Notes: generated by a model from the sequence alone, not told the origin. A DNA stretch of 64,000 bases from Prorocentrum cordatum (GCA_963575745.1 CAUYUJ010015714.1:1-64000); one strand, 5' to 3'. Counted from the first letter of the stretch, positions 11,386 through 22,473 are shown. Made by a program: numbers and translations.

Positions 11386-11665
11386 GTGATGACCACACAG
11401 TGTGCTGAGTCAGTTTGGGTTTCAAGGTTTGCGGGCGTCGTCGTCGGCTCCAATGTGTTTTCCTGCCTCGGGATGCGTTCCAGCAGCTGCGCCTCGCCGA
11501 GAGCGTTTCGGGGGTGCCCGGATCGTCCCGAACGGCCGCCTGAGACCCGAGTTATGAGCCATAAGTTTAAGATTCGGGGTCACCGCACGGTTTGGGGATT
11601 TGGGTCGCTCTCCAAGGACGTCTCCGTGGGCTGGGGCCTGCAGGGTTCCCAAGTCGTGCGGTGAC
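11386..11665. repeat. GTGGTGAGTC/TCACCGCACGG dispersed repeat, copy 1
   Basis: Contains ATGACCACACAGTGTGCTGA, GGGGTCACCGCACGGTTTGG and GGGTCGCTCTCCAAGGACGT. Relatives lie at 12,395-12,510 and 38,918-39,105, the latter sharing CGCTCTCCGAGGACGTCTC. Two of the three copies lie next to (GAC)n arrays. Confidence 0.65.
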
Positions 11666-11689
11666 CGACCGTTTCTCTAGGCCTCCCAG

Positions 11690-11862
11690 ATGGGTCCGAG
11701 TAGATAGGATCGGAAAATCTCGCATCGTCGATGCGTCTCGATGTGGAGCTCGACTGTCTCCACGCCGACGGTGCTGATACATTGCCCATACATTGGCGAT
11801 GCATCGGCGAGGTCGGCACGATCCACCGACCCCATCTACTCGGACCCTATTTGGGAGGTCTC
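11690..11862. mobile_element. Family E hairpin element, copy 1
   Basis: Left arm ATGGGTCCGAGTAGATAGGA then TCGG; right arm, read as reverse complement, AGGGTCCGAGTAGATGGGGT then CGG. Inside are several GCATCGTCGATGC or CATTGGCGATGCATC palindromes. The arms match at about 20 of 24 positions. A relative with the same internal palindromes lies at 46,560-46,745. No coding capacity. Confidence 0.65.
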
Positions 11863-12261
11863 CAGATTCGGCCATCGAACACGGAGCTGGGACGGAAGAC
11901 TGTCCCTGGGGAAGGGGTCGGGACCTTTGGGGCCGTGCACTGGAAGAATCACGTCATGGAATGTCTGGGGCGGGCCTCGAGCTTTGTGAGAGTCAGAACA
12001 TATCGGCGAGGTTGATTCGTAGGTCGACACTGCCAAATCAAGGGTACCCTTGGGTCTCGAGTTTCGCGACTCGTGCCTTCTGCGTTCCCATGGTAATGTG
12101 GCCCTCGGAAGGGTCTTGTGTCCTCTCGCGTGTCCTCTCCAACGGTAGCGAAACCACCTCTTCGATCCCTGGTCCTCAAGCCCCGAGCCTCGAGGCCGCC
12201 GCACTGCGGAGCCCGTCTCGGAGCGCAGCCCCCCCCCCCGACCGCTGTCTAATCCTGAGTC
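11863..12261. other. No gene recognised
   Basis: Unique-looking sequence of moderate GC with no supported gene. Confidence 0.4.
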
Positions 12262-12303
12262 AACGACGACGAAGACGACGAAGACGACGACGACGACAAC
12301 GAC

Positions 12304-12355
<52 letters not shown>

Positions 12356-12372
12356 GCGGCGACGAGTGACGA
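12262..12372. repeat. (GAC)n/(GGC)n array
   Basis: GACGAC repeats passing into GGCGGC. Related arrays lie at 38,766-38,897 and 39,700-39,840. Confidence 0.9.
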
Positions 12373-12394
12373 CGAGTGACTCGGCGGACCCCCA

Positions 12395-12510
12395 ACCGTG
12401 TGGTGACCACGCCGCGTGGTGAGTCTGTGGTAACGGACCGCGTGGTGAGGTCGTTGGGGATTTGGAGGTCACCGCATTATCCGTCACCGCACGGTTTCGG
12501 GACCTCCGAG
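12395..12510. repeat. GTGGTGAGTC/TCACCGCACGG dispersed repeat, copy 2
   Basis: GTGGTGACCACGCCGCGTGG, TGGTGAGGTCGTTGGGGATT and CGTCACCGCACGGTTTCGGG. The core GTGACCACGCCGCGTGGTGA is nearly palindromic. Confidence 0.65.
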
Positions 12511-12949
12511 GTTCTCGGATGGCCCTGGGGCCAGGGAAGGCCCCCAGACAGGCCAAGAGTGGCCAGACATTTCTTGCCGTGTCTGTTCCACGACGCGAAG
12601 GGGGGCGGGACCTGCTGTTTCTCGCGGGCACATCCTTGGGCCTCGGGCGACCAGTCGGGACGAGTCGGGCAACCCCTGAACGATCTCGGCGAGGCGCACC
12701 TGCTGGAAGGCATCTGGAGGCGACGGCCATAGAGAAGCGTCCGACAAACTGGAGACCGTGCCTTCTTTCTCGCCGCGCGAAGGTGTCTGGGAACAACCTG
12801 GGCATCCTCCGATACGAGCGGCCCCAGGACGTCCTCCGATACGAGCGGCCCCGAAACCCATGGACCGGCAAACTCATGCCGTCGGCGATCTGGGTTTCGG
12901 GCCCTGGGGCCGTCAAGGGTCGATCCGGGACAGCAAATAAGGCACTCGT

Positions 12950-13142
12950 CTTCCTTCTTCCTCCTCTTCCTCTTTTTCCGCCTCCCTCCTCTCTCCTCGT
13001 CCTCTCTTCCTCCTGTCCTCCTCCTCCTCCTCCTTCCCCTCCTCCTCCTCCTCCTTTTCCACCTCTTCCTCCTTCTCCTGCTCCTCCTCCTCCAATTCCT
13101 CCTCCTCCTCCTCCTCCTCCTCCTCCTCCTCCTCCCACTTCT
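12950..13142. repeat. (CCT)n tract
   Basis: Pyrimidine triplets about 190 bp long, followed 150 bp later by nearly 1 kb of purine triplets. The two could pair as a large imperfect hairpin. Confidence 0.9.
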
Positions 13143-13289
13143 CCATGCTGCCACCTTGCTAGCCATTGAGGGGAGACCACTTTCTCCGTGGGCCCAGCAG
13201 CAGCTCGGCTCGAACTGCGCTGTGGCGGGACGCCCACAGCCCCCGCGCACTCTTCTCGTGAGCAGGTGGCGAGTGAGGGGGGAAGGAGG

Positions 13290-14262
13290 TGGAGGCAGAA
13301 GAGGAGGAGGAGGAGGAGGAGGAGGAGGAGGAGGAGCAGGAGGAGGATTAGGAGGAGGAGGAGGAGGTGGAGGAGGAGGAGGAGGACCCCCTCCCACCCC
13401 TGCTTGTGATGGCGGCGGTGGAAAACAAGCCCACCAACGAGAGAGAGGAATGACAGCCTTGAAGCACTTGTGGCAAGCGCCGCTTCAAACAAGACGAGGA
13501 AGGGGTGGAGGAAGAAGAGGAGGACGAGGAGGGAAATGAGGAGGAGGAGGAGGAGGGGGAGGAGGAGGAGGAGGAGGAGGAGGAGGAGGAGGAGGAGGAG
13601 GAGGACCCCCCTCCCCCTCTTACTTGTGGCGGTGGCGGTGGAAAAGGAGCCCACCAACGAGGGCGAGGAAGGCCAGCCTTGAAGCCCTTGTGGCAGCCGC
13701 AGATTCAAAACAACAGTTTTCTCCGGGCGCCCACGCGCCCGTGCCGGTGGCGGGCCCATACAGCCGGAAGGAGGAGGAGGGGGAGGAGAAAGAGGAGGAG
13801 GGGGAGGAGGAGGAGGAGAGGCGGAGGAGGAGGAACAGGAGGAGGATGAGGACGAGGAGGAGGAGGGGAACAGGATGAGGAGGAGGAGGAGGAGGCGGAG
13901 GAGGAGGAGGGAGGATGCAGAAGAAGGAGGAGGAGGAGCAGGAGGAGGAGGAGAGGAGGAGAGAAGGAGGGAAGAGGAGGAGGTGAGGGAGGAGGAAAGG
14001 AGGAGGAGGAGGAGGAGAAGGAGAAGGAGAAGGAGGAGGAGCAGGAGGGAGGAGGAGGAGGAGGAGGTGCAAAAGAAGGAGGAGGATGAGCAGGAGGAGG
14101 GAGGAGGAGGAGGGGGAGGAGGAGGAGGAGGAGGAGGAGGAAGAGGAGGAGGAGCAGAAGGAGGAGGAGGAGGAGGAGGAGGCGGAGGAGGAGGAAGAGG
14201 AGGAGGAGGAGGAGGGGGAGGAGGACGAGGAGGAGGAGGAGGCGGAGGAGGAGGTGTGTGAA
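13290..14262. repeat. (GGA)n megatract with a higher-order repeat
   Basis: Nearly 1 kb of GGA/GAG triplets. Within it a unit recurs at 13,386 and 13,604 (period about 218 bp): a purine run, GACCCCCCTCCC, TTGTGGCGGTGGCGGTGGAA, GCCCACCAACGAG, CAGCCTTGAAGC. The 685-codon minus frame over this region is a triplet-repeat artefact. Confidence 0.9.
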
Positions 14263-14289
14263 TTGTTCCGGCCAACGCAGCGCGCGCAG

Positions 14290-14436
14290 CATGCAGCTCT
14301 ACAGGAGGAATGTTCACAGATAGTAAAACAATAGCCTGGGGACGATTTGTTTAGCATGTTTTGGTGGCTATGTTGTAGTATAGCTGTATTCAAAATCCCC
14401 CTGCAGGGGGACATGCCCGACCTAATCCTTCTTGAT
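14290..14436. mobile_element. Family B element, 5'-incomplete copy
   Basis: Contains the internal family B words CTACAGGAGGAATGTTCAC, CTGGGGACGATTTG and CCCCCTGCAGGGGGACATGC and ends in CCCGACCTAA. The left AAGTCGGGC end is not recognisable. Confidence 0.6.
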
Positions 14437-14439
14437 TTG

Positions 14440-14690
14440 TACGTGGTACGGGGCTTGTCTATCCAGGAGGGCCTCATCGCCCGTAAACTGGCACCTGTGG
14501 CAGAGCCTGCGCCCCAGCTCCTCCCTGCGCTCCTCCAGAACATGCTGGGCATGCCCCCACTTACGGACGGGCAAGGGCTGGCGGAGTCTCGGAGGAGGGG
14601 GCACCTTGAAATCACCCTAGAGTTAGGGCGGATCTTCCGTCGGGGGGGTCTGATAGCGCCCGCGGGGCTGCTGAAAGCGAAAATTCTTCA
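14440..14690. other. No gene recognised
   Basis: Sequence between the family B copy and the retroelement terminal region; no domain or repeat recognised. Confidence 0.4.
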
Positions 14691-14692
14691 CG

Positions 14693-15094
14693 CTTCGCGT
14701 ATCCCCCACCACTGCTCCGTGAGTGAGGGTTCCCTCTGCCTGGTCTCGCTCCTTTCGCTCTGCCGTTAGGTCGTTTTTCTGCTGCCTACTGCTGAATTGG
14801 CCGTCGCGGCTGCATGGGTACAGGCCCCGTGCGTGCTGTGGCTGGCAAGTTGTGGCTGCTTGCGGGCGCCGTTTGGGCGGTTCCTCGTTTGCTCGCGCTT
14901 CCGTCCGCCGCTCCCGCCGCCTTCAACTGGTCTGGCCTTCTTCCCGAGTTGGCGCCGACAGGGCGGCTCCTCGCTGCATGTGCACTTCGCGCGTTCTCGC
15001 GCTAATTATCTTGCGCTGTGCCCCAGCCTCGGTCTTTACGCCCTCTGGACTTTTCCTTGCGGGCCGCTAATCAAAAAAGCATCCCCCACCAGTG
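14693..15094. repeat. Retroelement left terminal/UTR repeat
   Basis: Non-coding GC-rich segment ending in AATCAAAAAAGCATCCCCCA followed by CCAG, immediately before the first coding region of the large retroelement. The same ending (ACCAAAAAAGTATCCCCCAC) closes segments at 36,028-36,048 and, in variant form, at 36,209-36,228. GTATCCCCCACCA also stands at about 14,699. Upstream similarity (GCTAATTATCTTGCG here, GCAATTAGCTTTTG at 35,958) suggests a terminal direct repeat of at least 110 bp, or a tandem tail motif. Confidence 0.55.
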
Positions 15095-16553
15095 GTGCGA
15101 GACAAGGACAGCGGCCCAATAATCCCGAGCGGGGCAGCGGCGACAACCCACCACCCAGGGACCACCCAGAGGACGCGACTGCAGGCAGCAACCCCCCGAC
15201 GCGAGCAGATGGCGACACCAACCAGGACTGGGGAGCAGGGCCGGAAGAAAAAAGTGGGAGCGCCTCGCAGCCCCCACCGCTACAGTCTCCGGCGGGCGGT
15301 CGAATAGGCGACCGGCCCGGACGGCCCGCGCCGAGCGGCCCACGAGCCGCCCCGGTCCAGGAGACTTCCTCCCCCCAGCCCGGAGTCCAAGGTACCGGGG
15401 TTCCCCAACCGCCGACATCCCACGCGGATTGCAACGGACAGGGGGATGAAAGAGCCGGCCGTGCGCGAACACCGAATTCGGAATCAGGGAACGCCCCGCA
15501 GGCAGCGCAGGCCCACCCCGGCGGTGAGCCCAGGAGAAGGCCTCCACCAGACAGTGTCCCGAAACCCATCCAGCGACCCACTAGGAAGGGGAGACGCCCC
15601 CAGAGCAGGACCACACCTCCCGCCCTGCATGGAGCACGGGTGGAGCTCTCTTCTCAACCGCGCCGCAGAAATACTGGACCCCCTTGGCCCCACCCGCGCA
15701 GTGGGAGGGACTAGGATGCCCTGACAGAGAGATGTGGAGGACCGTACTCAGCGCCATGGCCTGGGGCACGTCCATGCTCCAGCTGGAAAGACAGGTCAGG
15801 CAGGTGCTGGCGAGAGCTCACCTAACCGACAGGCTGCTAATAGCCTTTGATACGTACTGGGCCCAGAACCCGCCAACGGGCTCCAGGAACCCCACAGGTA
15901 GAAGGACCTGGTTTCAAAATGCCGCTCTCACAGCTGACGCGGCATGCGAGATCATGCAGTCCACGACAAGAGGAGTCCCAATATGCGAAGGCCCATCACA
16001 CCACTTCCAGCCTCTAACCGACGAAGCCCTCGACGCCATCCTCGCCACGACCATGGGGAGCTCACTAGGGGCGAACGCCAGCCGACTCAGGGCAGTCGAC
16101 TCAACCTGGCTCAACCTCAGAGGCGGGCGAGCCCAACCAGACAGCCCCCCCCCCAGCAGCCCGAGCCCGGAGAGGACGAGGGTCAGTCCTCAACAACTCC
16201 GCACAGAGCCCCACAGCGGGAGGACACTGAGGTGCGACTCCGGCCCACAGGAGCGCCCGCGGAGGAGCCGCAGCGACGCCCCGAGCGGCAGAGCCAGCAG
16301 AGCAGAGAAGCAGAGCACCCAGGCGCCACGAGGCAGCAGACCAGGAGCCGAAACAGACGGACACGGCAAGCCTGCCCCATGGGAGCGAGAGCCCGACCCA
16401 GAGCGAGGCCCGGTGCGAACAGACCCGAGGAGGACAATTCGCGTTCCCTTGCGTCAGTGCGGGATGCCCAACCAACAACAGGTGGGCAGAGCGGAGCAGG
16501 AAGGGGCGCCACGTGAAGCGCAACAGGGGCGCATGGACCAGGAGAAGGGCTAA
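15072..16553 (+). pseudogene. Retroelement ORF1-like basic protein, frameshifted
   Basis: Two overlapping + frames, 15,072-15,714 and 15,684-16,553, give a Pro/Arg/Gln-rich polypeptide of about 480 residues joined by a frameshift near 15,690. Only the middle part (about 15,730-16,110) looks globular, with a helical stretch around LERQVRQVLARAHLTDRLLI. The C-terminal part is low-complexity and basic. Position and composition fit the nucleic-acid-binding ORF1 of a LINE, upstream of methyltransferase and endonuclease/RT coding DNA on the same strand. No RRM or CCHC knuckle is seen, so the assignment rests on context. Confidence 0.45.
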
Positions 16554-16597
16554 GCAGGGCAAGACCCAGAATTCACATTCCGACCCCCACGGAGCCG

Positions 16598-18130
16598 ATG
16601 GCAGCGCCTCAGCCCGTGGATGTCCTGCAGCAGGTGCGGGCCCAGCACAGAGACCGCAACGCTGGCCTTTCACCAGTCGCCCCCCCTGATCAGGTCCTCG
16701 TGGCCTACCAGGTGGCCGGCCTGGGCAACAACCTGATCTTGGAGACTCTCAGGGCACTACATGAGCAGGGCGCCGTCAGGCTGGGCCCCGAGCGCGCGGC
16801 CGACGACATCGCTGGAAGAGTTCGAATGGAAGGGGCAGCCGAGATAGACTTCGCAGCAGGCAGGCGTGGCGCCGCAAGGGGGGGCGGTACGAGGCAGCAG
16901 AGGGACCGAATAGTGCACACCTCTCCACCTCGTGTCCCTCGTCGACGGGCGGGGGCTAGCCAGACTAGCCGTGGGCGACCTCGTCCACAAGCTAGGATCC
17001 AGCCACAAATTTCGGTCGTCGGCTTTCGCAGAGCACTGCAGAGGGGCAGCTGAAGCAGTAGCGCGCAGATGGAGCGCCGCCCCCGACCCACAAGACGGCG
17101 GCCCCCCACGCAAGCAGCTGGCTGAGGACGTATGGGACCTCTTCCGCCGAAGGGATCCCCTCGACGATAGAACGCCGTGGGAAGAGCACCTCGATTCCTT
17201 GGAACCGGGCAGCGCGCTACTCATCGCGGCAGGCCCACCCTGCAGCGACCTATCTGCGGCCGGCCAGCACGCGGGTAATGACGGGCTGGCCGGGGCCCAG
17301 TCCTGTTGCTTCTTCGCTGTCCCGATAGCGTGGTACCTGGTAATCAAGCGGAGACCTGACCTAACCATCCTGGCGCCGGTGGGAAACGCGGCCTCCACGC
17401 CCGCCGCGCACCGCAAGGCCATGTGCGCAGCCATGGGGGGCTTGAGCTCGAGTGGGCCATTAAAATGAACGCAGGGGACGCAGTTGCCAGCCCAAGAGAG
17501 CGACTCTGGTTTGGGAACTCCCCACCCCCAGTCGACACCATAACCTACCCCCGCCCCCCCAGTCCTTGGGAACCGAGGTGGGCATACAGGCCAGACGGAA
17601 GAATCCCAACGTGGACGCAGTCCAGAGCCCCCCCAGGGGGCCCAGACACGATCCTTCCGAGTAGCTACCAGACCCACCTCCTGCGCCTACTATACGACGA
17701 AGACAGCAGCCCCAGGTGGTTCCTCAGAAACCCAACCGAGCTGAAGCACGGAGCAATACAAATACTTGCAGAGTGCGGAGCAGAACAGCGCTTCGCAGGA
17801 TGTACGGATGGCCTGAACCTTGTCATGGCAGGAAGAGAAAGGGAGAGCCCCGCTGCAGAAGAAAAAGCCAGGGCCTGGGGAAGATGGCTAGTAAAGGAGG
17901 GCAGAGCACACGGACTCAGACCCCCCACGGCTGAAGAAAGGGCGAGGGCCGTGGGTCTAGCCGGCTACTGCCCGGGGCTCGGAGTACGTGACAGGGCGCT
18001 CTACGACGCGGTCGGCATACATTTAGACCCCCGTTGCCTGCGACGCAGGATAGTATCCGAACTACGGGCATGGAGCACGGGTCGCCAAGGGGCGCGACCT
18101 GCGCGCCCGCCCCCACAAGCGGGCAGATAG
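16598..18130 (+). pseudogene. DNMT3-like cytosine-5 DNA methyltransferase domain in a retroelement
   Basis: Encodes most of a C5-methyltransferase in two frames, with a frameshift at the G6 run near 17,437. Visible motifs in order: motif I SLVDGRGLARLAVGDLV (SAM binding, about 16,935); an acidic segment FAEHCRGAAEAVARRW; motif IV AAGPPCSDLSAAG with the catalytic Cys (about 17,231); GLAGAQSCCFF; a motif VI equivalent VGNAASTP; motif VIII-like AGDAVASPRERLWFGN (about 17,470-17,515); and C-terminal motif IX/X elements EERARAVGLAGY and DAVGIHLDPR. The PCSDLS and RERLWFGN words resemble the DNMT3 group (PCNDLS, RARYFWGN in animals). Oddities: the ENV glutamate aligns with Gly (codon 17,382-17,384) and the GNSF-like motif X reads GIHL, so it is probably inactive. 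It lies directly between ORF1 and endonuclease coding DNA. C5-methyltransferases captured by dinoflagellate retrotransposons are known. The leading 16,598-16,925 part is unassigned. Confidence 0.8.
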
Positions 18131-18544
18131 CGCAGGGATGGGGAGCAGCGAGAACGCACGCATGGGCGGTGCCCCTGGGCGCAGCTCAGGGAGCGCCCCC
18201 TCCCGGACGACCTTGCGGAGCAGCTTCTGCGAGAGGAAGGGCTCTTTCCCCGGTTAACGCTCCCCTGGGCCCCGCAGAGGGCCCCAGGACGCTACACCAG
18301 GCGCTGGGGCCACCGCCCAGGCACCTCCCGGCGCCCGGGCCACGCGCCCGGGCATGGCAAGAAGCTCGCCGCTTTCTCAATTTTGATTTAGAAACTCGCT
18401 GCCTGTGCAGAATACGCGGGCCGAGGGGCCTGCGGTGTCTCCTCCACTCCGACCCTTGGAACCATCCCACTTGGGGCTCCCTCTGCGGGGATCTTACCCT
18501 TAGCGACTTGCTTCGCGCGCTTGAAACCACCCCAGCCGGCAACC

Positions 18545-19250
18545 TCCCCAGGCTCGCCAGTTGGAACGTCAAACACCTTCGAGCTGCACAGCGGCCAGAA
18601 ACCAGCTCAAGCACGCCCTCCTCGCCCAAGCCACCATGAATAACCGCGTCGCCCTGGCGCAAGAAACGCACTGGTCCGAGCGCGAGACTGAGGTCTGGAG
18701 AACCATGTTCCCAGCACGAACCCCGGTAGCACCCCCGGGTTACCTGGGGCCGTCCGGAGGACTGGCCGGAGGAGTGGGCATCCTTCCCCCTCACGGCGTC
18801 GCTCTCCTCGAGCAACAGGTAGTTGTCTCAGGGTGCGCCGTCGCCGCCGTTGTCCGACAGGGCGAGCGCAGGTTCAGGGTGGTCTCAGTGTACCTCCCAC
18901 CCGCCCGTAGGGAGGACACCCTCTCCGAGATCGCCCTGGCTTCGGAGCAATGGGGGCACCTTGACACCTACTGGGGAGGCGACGTCAACCTGCAGCTCGA
19001 TGACCCACGAGACGGCGAAGCCGAGGCCTCCGCCCTCCTGATGGACCTTCTGACAAGCGCTGGCTCTACGACGGTTCACGCGTCCGGGCCCGCCAGAATC
19101 GACAAAGACAGCGAATCACATTTCGACGTGCTCGCGCGCCCAGCGCGGCAGACATACGCCTACGAAGTCCGTAAGCTCTGGAGGCTAGCACTGTCGGATC
19201 ACGCACTCATCACCCTGGAACCCCAAGGGGCCAGAAGGGCCAGGCGGGAC
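18545..19250 (+). pseudogene. AP-type endonuclease domain of the large non-LTR retroelement
   Basis: An exonuclease-endonuclease-phosphatase fold of about 230 residues. Signature words run in order: LASWNVKHL (metal-binding Asn), LAQETHW (Gln-Glu), GGVGIL, VVSVYLPP, GGDVNLQLDD (Gly-Asp-x-Asn), HFDVLA and LSDHALI (catalytic Ser-Asp-His). A frameshift near 18,590 separates the first motif from the rest, and another in a C-run near 19,275 separates the domain from the RT linker. The domain nicks target DNA for target-primed reverse transcription. All catalytic residues are present, so the copy is broken by indels rather than by loss of active-site residues. Confidence 0.85.
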
Positions 19251-19259
19251 AACGCCATG

Positions 19260-22200
19260 AAGGCTGGGGACCTCGGGAACCCCCCCCACCGCCGCACACG
19301 CGGACCTGGCAACTCTTCTTCCACCTGGAGCTCACCTTTAAACCCCCCCCCGTCAACCTCACAGGCCTCGCCCAGCCGGTGGGCTGGGTTAGACCGGCTA
19401 GCCCAGGAGGCTTCCCCGACAGGCACATCGATAATGACGACGGCGAAGTTATCATTCACAACGCCCCCTTGCGCTCAACCGCGCTCAGGCTGCCGTGCGA
19501 GAAGCCGACCACATTCCACCCGTCCTACCTACTCTCATGCGGTTCGGGAGACAGGCGCCCTCCGCCGCGTTGCAAGACTGGGGGAAATGGGGGAAGCACA
19601 AGTCGCGAGCCTCGCCTGGCCTCCTGACAGCCGCCAGCCAGAGGAGCGGGGCGACACGCCTGGTTGGTGCCCTAGCAACGTGGCTGCGCGAGTACGGATG
19701 GGGCGGGCAAGACCTCGCCCCAGGATCAGCGGCCGAATGGCTGAGAAGGTGGGGCGCCGAGACAACCCGGAGAAGGGCTGCCAGATTGACCCCGGCGCAG
19801 AGAGGTCCCGGCGCGGAGCGCGCCCCCCTGGCCGCCCACTACAGGACCGGAAGGGAAATCTACAAGAAGACCACGCCATCCTATAAGTTCGCGACGCCAC
19901 AGGCACCTGGCAGGACAGGCTCGAGCAAGTCGACTGCGCCCTTTGGGACAGCCGCAGTGCAATATGGCACTCCGCCCCCCCGCTGCCCGACTCCGCCACG
20001 CGGCTCCTAGAACTATACTTCCACCAGCACCCCGGCATCGACGTCTCTAGCAGGCCCCGGCCAAGCTGGGGCAGGCTGGCCTCCATCGTCCTCACCCCCA
20101 GCGGAAGTGCCCCCAGGGTGGGCGGTGAGCCGTGCGAGGCGCACCGCCCTGGGGCTAGGTTCGTCGCCTGCCTCATCGCGCAGGCGTGTCGCGCGGCTGA
20201 TCTCAATCCAGCCCTCCTGGACGAAGTACTCGGGCCATCCGTGGACCTCCTGGCGTGGATCGGCAAAACGGCCGGAGCCGAAAACCCCAGCGACATGAGG
20301 CCACTCCAGCTACCCACCTGCCTTCGGCGTCTGTGCGGGGCCCCCCTGGCCGACCTGTTGGGCCCTTCGGTTGAACCGTTCCCCAGCCGGAACCAGGCGG
20401 CCACAAGAGGAGGACAGTGTGGCCCCAACATCACAAGGGTTACCCAACGCCTGGGGTCTCCCCCCAAGCCACCAGCTGAACCCGGCCCGGCCTGGCCGGC
20501 CCTACTGGGCAGGCACAGGGAGGCCGTAGACGGCTTCATCGAAAGAGCCGCAGCAGTGGCAGGGAACGCCCCATGCACGGCGGTGATCTTCTGCGATCAG
20601 AACAAGGTTTTTGAGCGGATCTCGTTTCAATGGATGGGCCGCCTCCTCCGAAAATGGAAGCTACCCCCTTGCCTGCTACATGCGCTGAATTCCCTAGTTG
20701 GGGACCGTAGGGTGCAGACGTGCAAAGGTAAGTACAGGGGGCCCGAGCGGCGCCTCGATCCTACGGTCTGTAGGGATGGGCGGTGCCGCCACCCCGCTCC
20801 TGTGGTGCATGGGGTACGACCCCCTCATTTCAGCCCTTGCAGACATCACCGCCGACGACGACCCCACATACGTAGACGACCTTGCAGCGCTGCGCAGCAC
20901 CACAAAGCAGACGTTGCGCGCCGCCATCGCCCTCCCCTAGGCCGCGCACGCGGCCGGGCTCCTGGCGGATGCACACCGATGCAGAGGGATCAGGATGGCT
21001 GATTCCGAGGCCCTCAGGGCGGCGCTGGAAGGTGCTCCGGTGCACTACGAACAAGACGGTGGCGACGTACAGATCACTGGGCCCCAGGCGAGCTCACACG
21101 GACCCTCGCCAAGGGAAACATGGAGCAAGGCTCGCCCAACTGGTGCGCCCCCTACCAACGCCCCTGCAGCTGCGCCTTCAAGACGGCACTCGTCCCTGCG
21201 GGCCACCACGAGTGGTGGCGTTCCCTCATGGAGTATACCCCCTTCGGGAGCTCCTCGGTGCGGGACCAGTGGCCGTACCTCGGTGCGGTAGTGGTCTCCC
21301 GTGCCGCCGAGGGCGAGCAGCCCGCCCCCAGAGGATGGACTCACCAAAGGGCAGGGCGACACCCTGACGAGTAGCACCTGGGAGCGCCCCCCCCCTAGGA
21401 TGAGGGACAGAGCCATGGCCCTGCACCTTGCCAAGATGTCACCCTCCCGTACCGCGGCCGCCTGGAACTCCTACCGGGTCTCCCTCGTTCCCTACGCGGC
21501 CCACTACTCCCCCCAAACATTGTGCAAGAGCGCGCGCTTCGCGTGCAACTCAGGACTGCGTTCGGGCTTGCCGGGGCGTCGTGGGCCCCCGACTTCGCCC
21601 TCGCGGGGCTGAGTATTCGCTTCCAGGTGCAGGGTGCCCCAAGGTGCCCAGTTGCAACAGCCCGGGCCGTGGCCGCCAGAACACGTGCCCCTAACGATTT
21701 CTGGGGGCCCGCACCAATCAGGAAACGCGCCAGGACGCGGTGGAACAAGCTGCTCAAATGGGCGACCGAAGCAGCTCGACAGCCCGAGGCGTCCCGACCC
21801 AAACCCAAGATGATCGCCGAGCGAAAAGCTGCGCTCGCGCTCAACCGCGCTCGCGAGCGACCAGAGCTTCTGGAAGGCAGGCGCCCCGGCAAGGTCATCT
21901 ATGTAGCCGCCTGGGCGCGAATGCATTGCACCTCCCTTGCCAGATGGCTCGAAGAAACCAGTCAAAAGAGGAGATGGCATCCCTCGTGCGGAGAGGAAGG
22001 GGGGCCCCTGTATCACTGTGCGTCCTTCACAGAAGCCCACCACGTCATTCGCATACTCTGCAACGGCATTCCCGGATCAGCAAGACGGAGAAGTGAAAAC
22101 GAGAGGAGGCCGCGCATGTGCCCCTGCGGCGCACGCGCCAAGAGCGTGTGGATCACAGCCAGGCCGGACGACGATGGCGCTGCCTGGTGCGCGAGTTGCA

Positions 22201-22450
22201 TTGGCCCAGGGCCGCACGCCTCCGCGCTTTTGCAGTTGCTAGGCCCCGGCGCCCTGCCCCCTGCACTGAGCGACCCCGCGGAGGCCTACGCCCGCGCCCA
22301 GGGTAGCCTTCGCGCCCCTACCAGGACGGGCCCATACGGCCATTGCCGCCCCTGCGGGCTAGGTGAGGCAACCACAGAGCACGTGTGGCACTGGTGCCCA
22401 GCGACCGCGCTTGCCTGGCGCACGGCTCGGGGCCCAGACGACCCAGAAAC
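19260..22450 (+). pseudogene. Reverse transcriptase and C-terminal zinc region of the large retroelement
   Basis: RT motifs are spread over several frames. DMRPLQLPTCLRR (fingers, about 20,293); motif A IFCDQNKVFERIS (about 20,590), where the aspartate follows FC; motif B GMGGAATPLLW (about 20,776-20,808); motif C PTYVDDLAALRS (about 20,860-20,895) with the catalytic Asp pair. The thumb and connection regions follow, and a cysteine/histidine segment CGLGEATTEHVWHWCP at about 22,355-22,400 resembles the zinc-knuckle found after RT in many LINEs. Shifts fall near 19,490, 20,720 and 20,940. This RT belongs to the AP-endonuclease LINE clade by domain order. It is followed by RNase H in the same orientation. 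Confidence 0.8.
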
Positions 22451-22473
22451 CTTAGCCCAAGCCATCGCCAGCA

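Noticed and set aside
12260-14317. 685-codon minus-strand open frame
   Set aside because: It is the reverse reading of (GGA)n and (GAC)n arrays (poly-Pro, poly-Ser, poly-Leu, poly-Arg) with no domain; open only because the repeats lack stop triplets.
14816-15005. Short + frames ahead of the retroelement ORF1
   Set aside because: No domain, and the same segment type recurs as non-coding tail at 35.9-36.2 kb.
16757-17677. 306-codon minus frame opposite the methyltransferase
   Set aside because: Shadow frame; the + strand carries ordered methyltransferase motifs.
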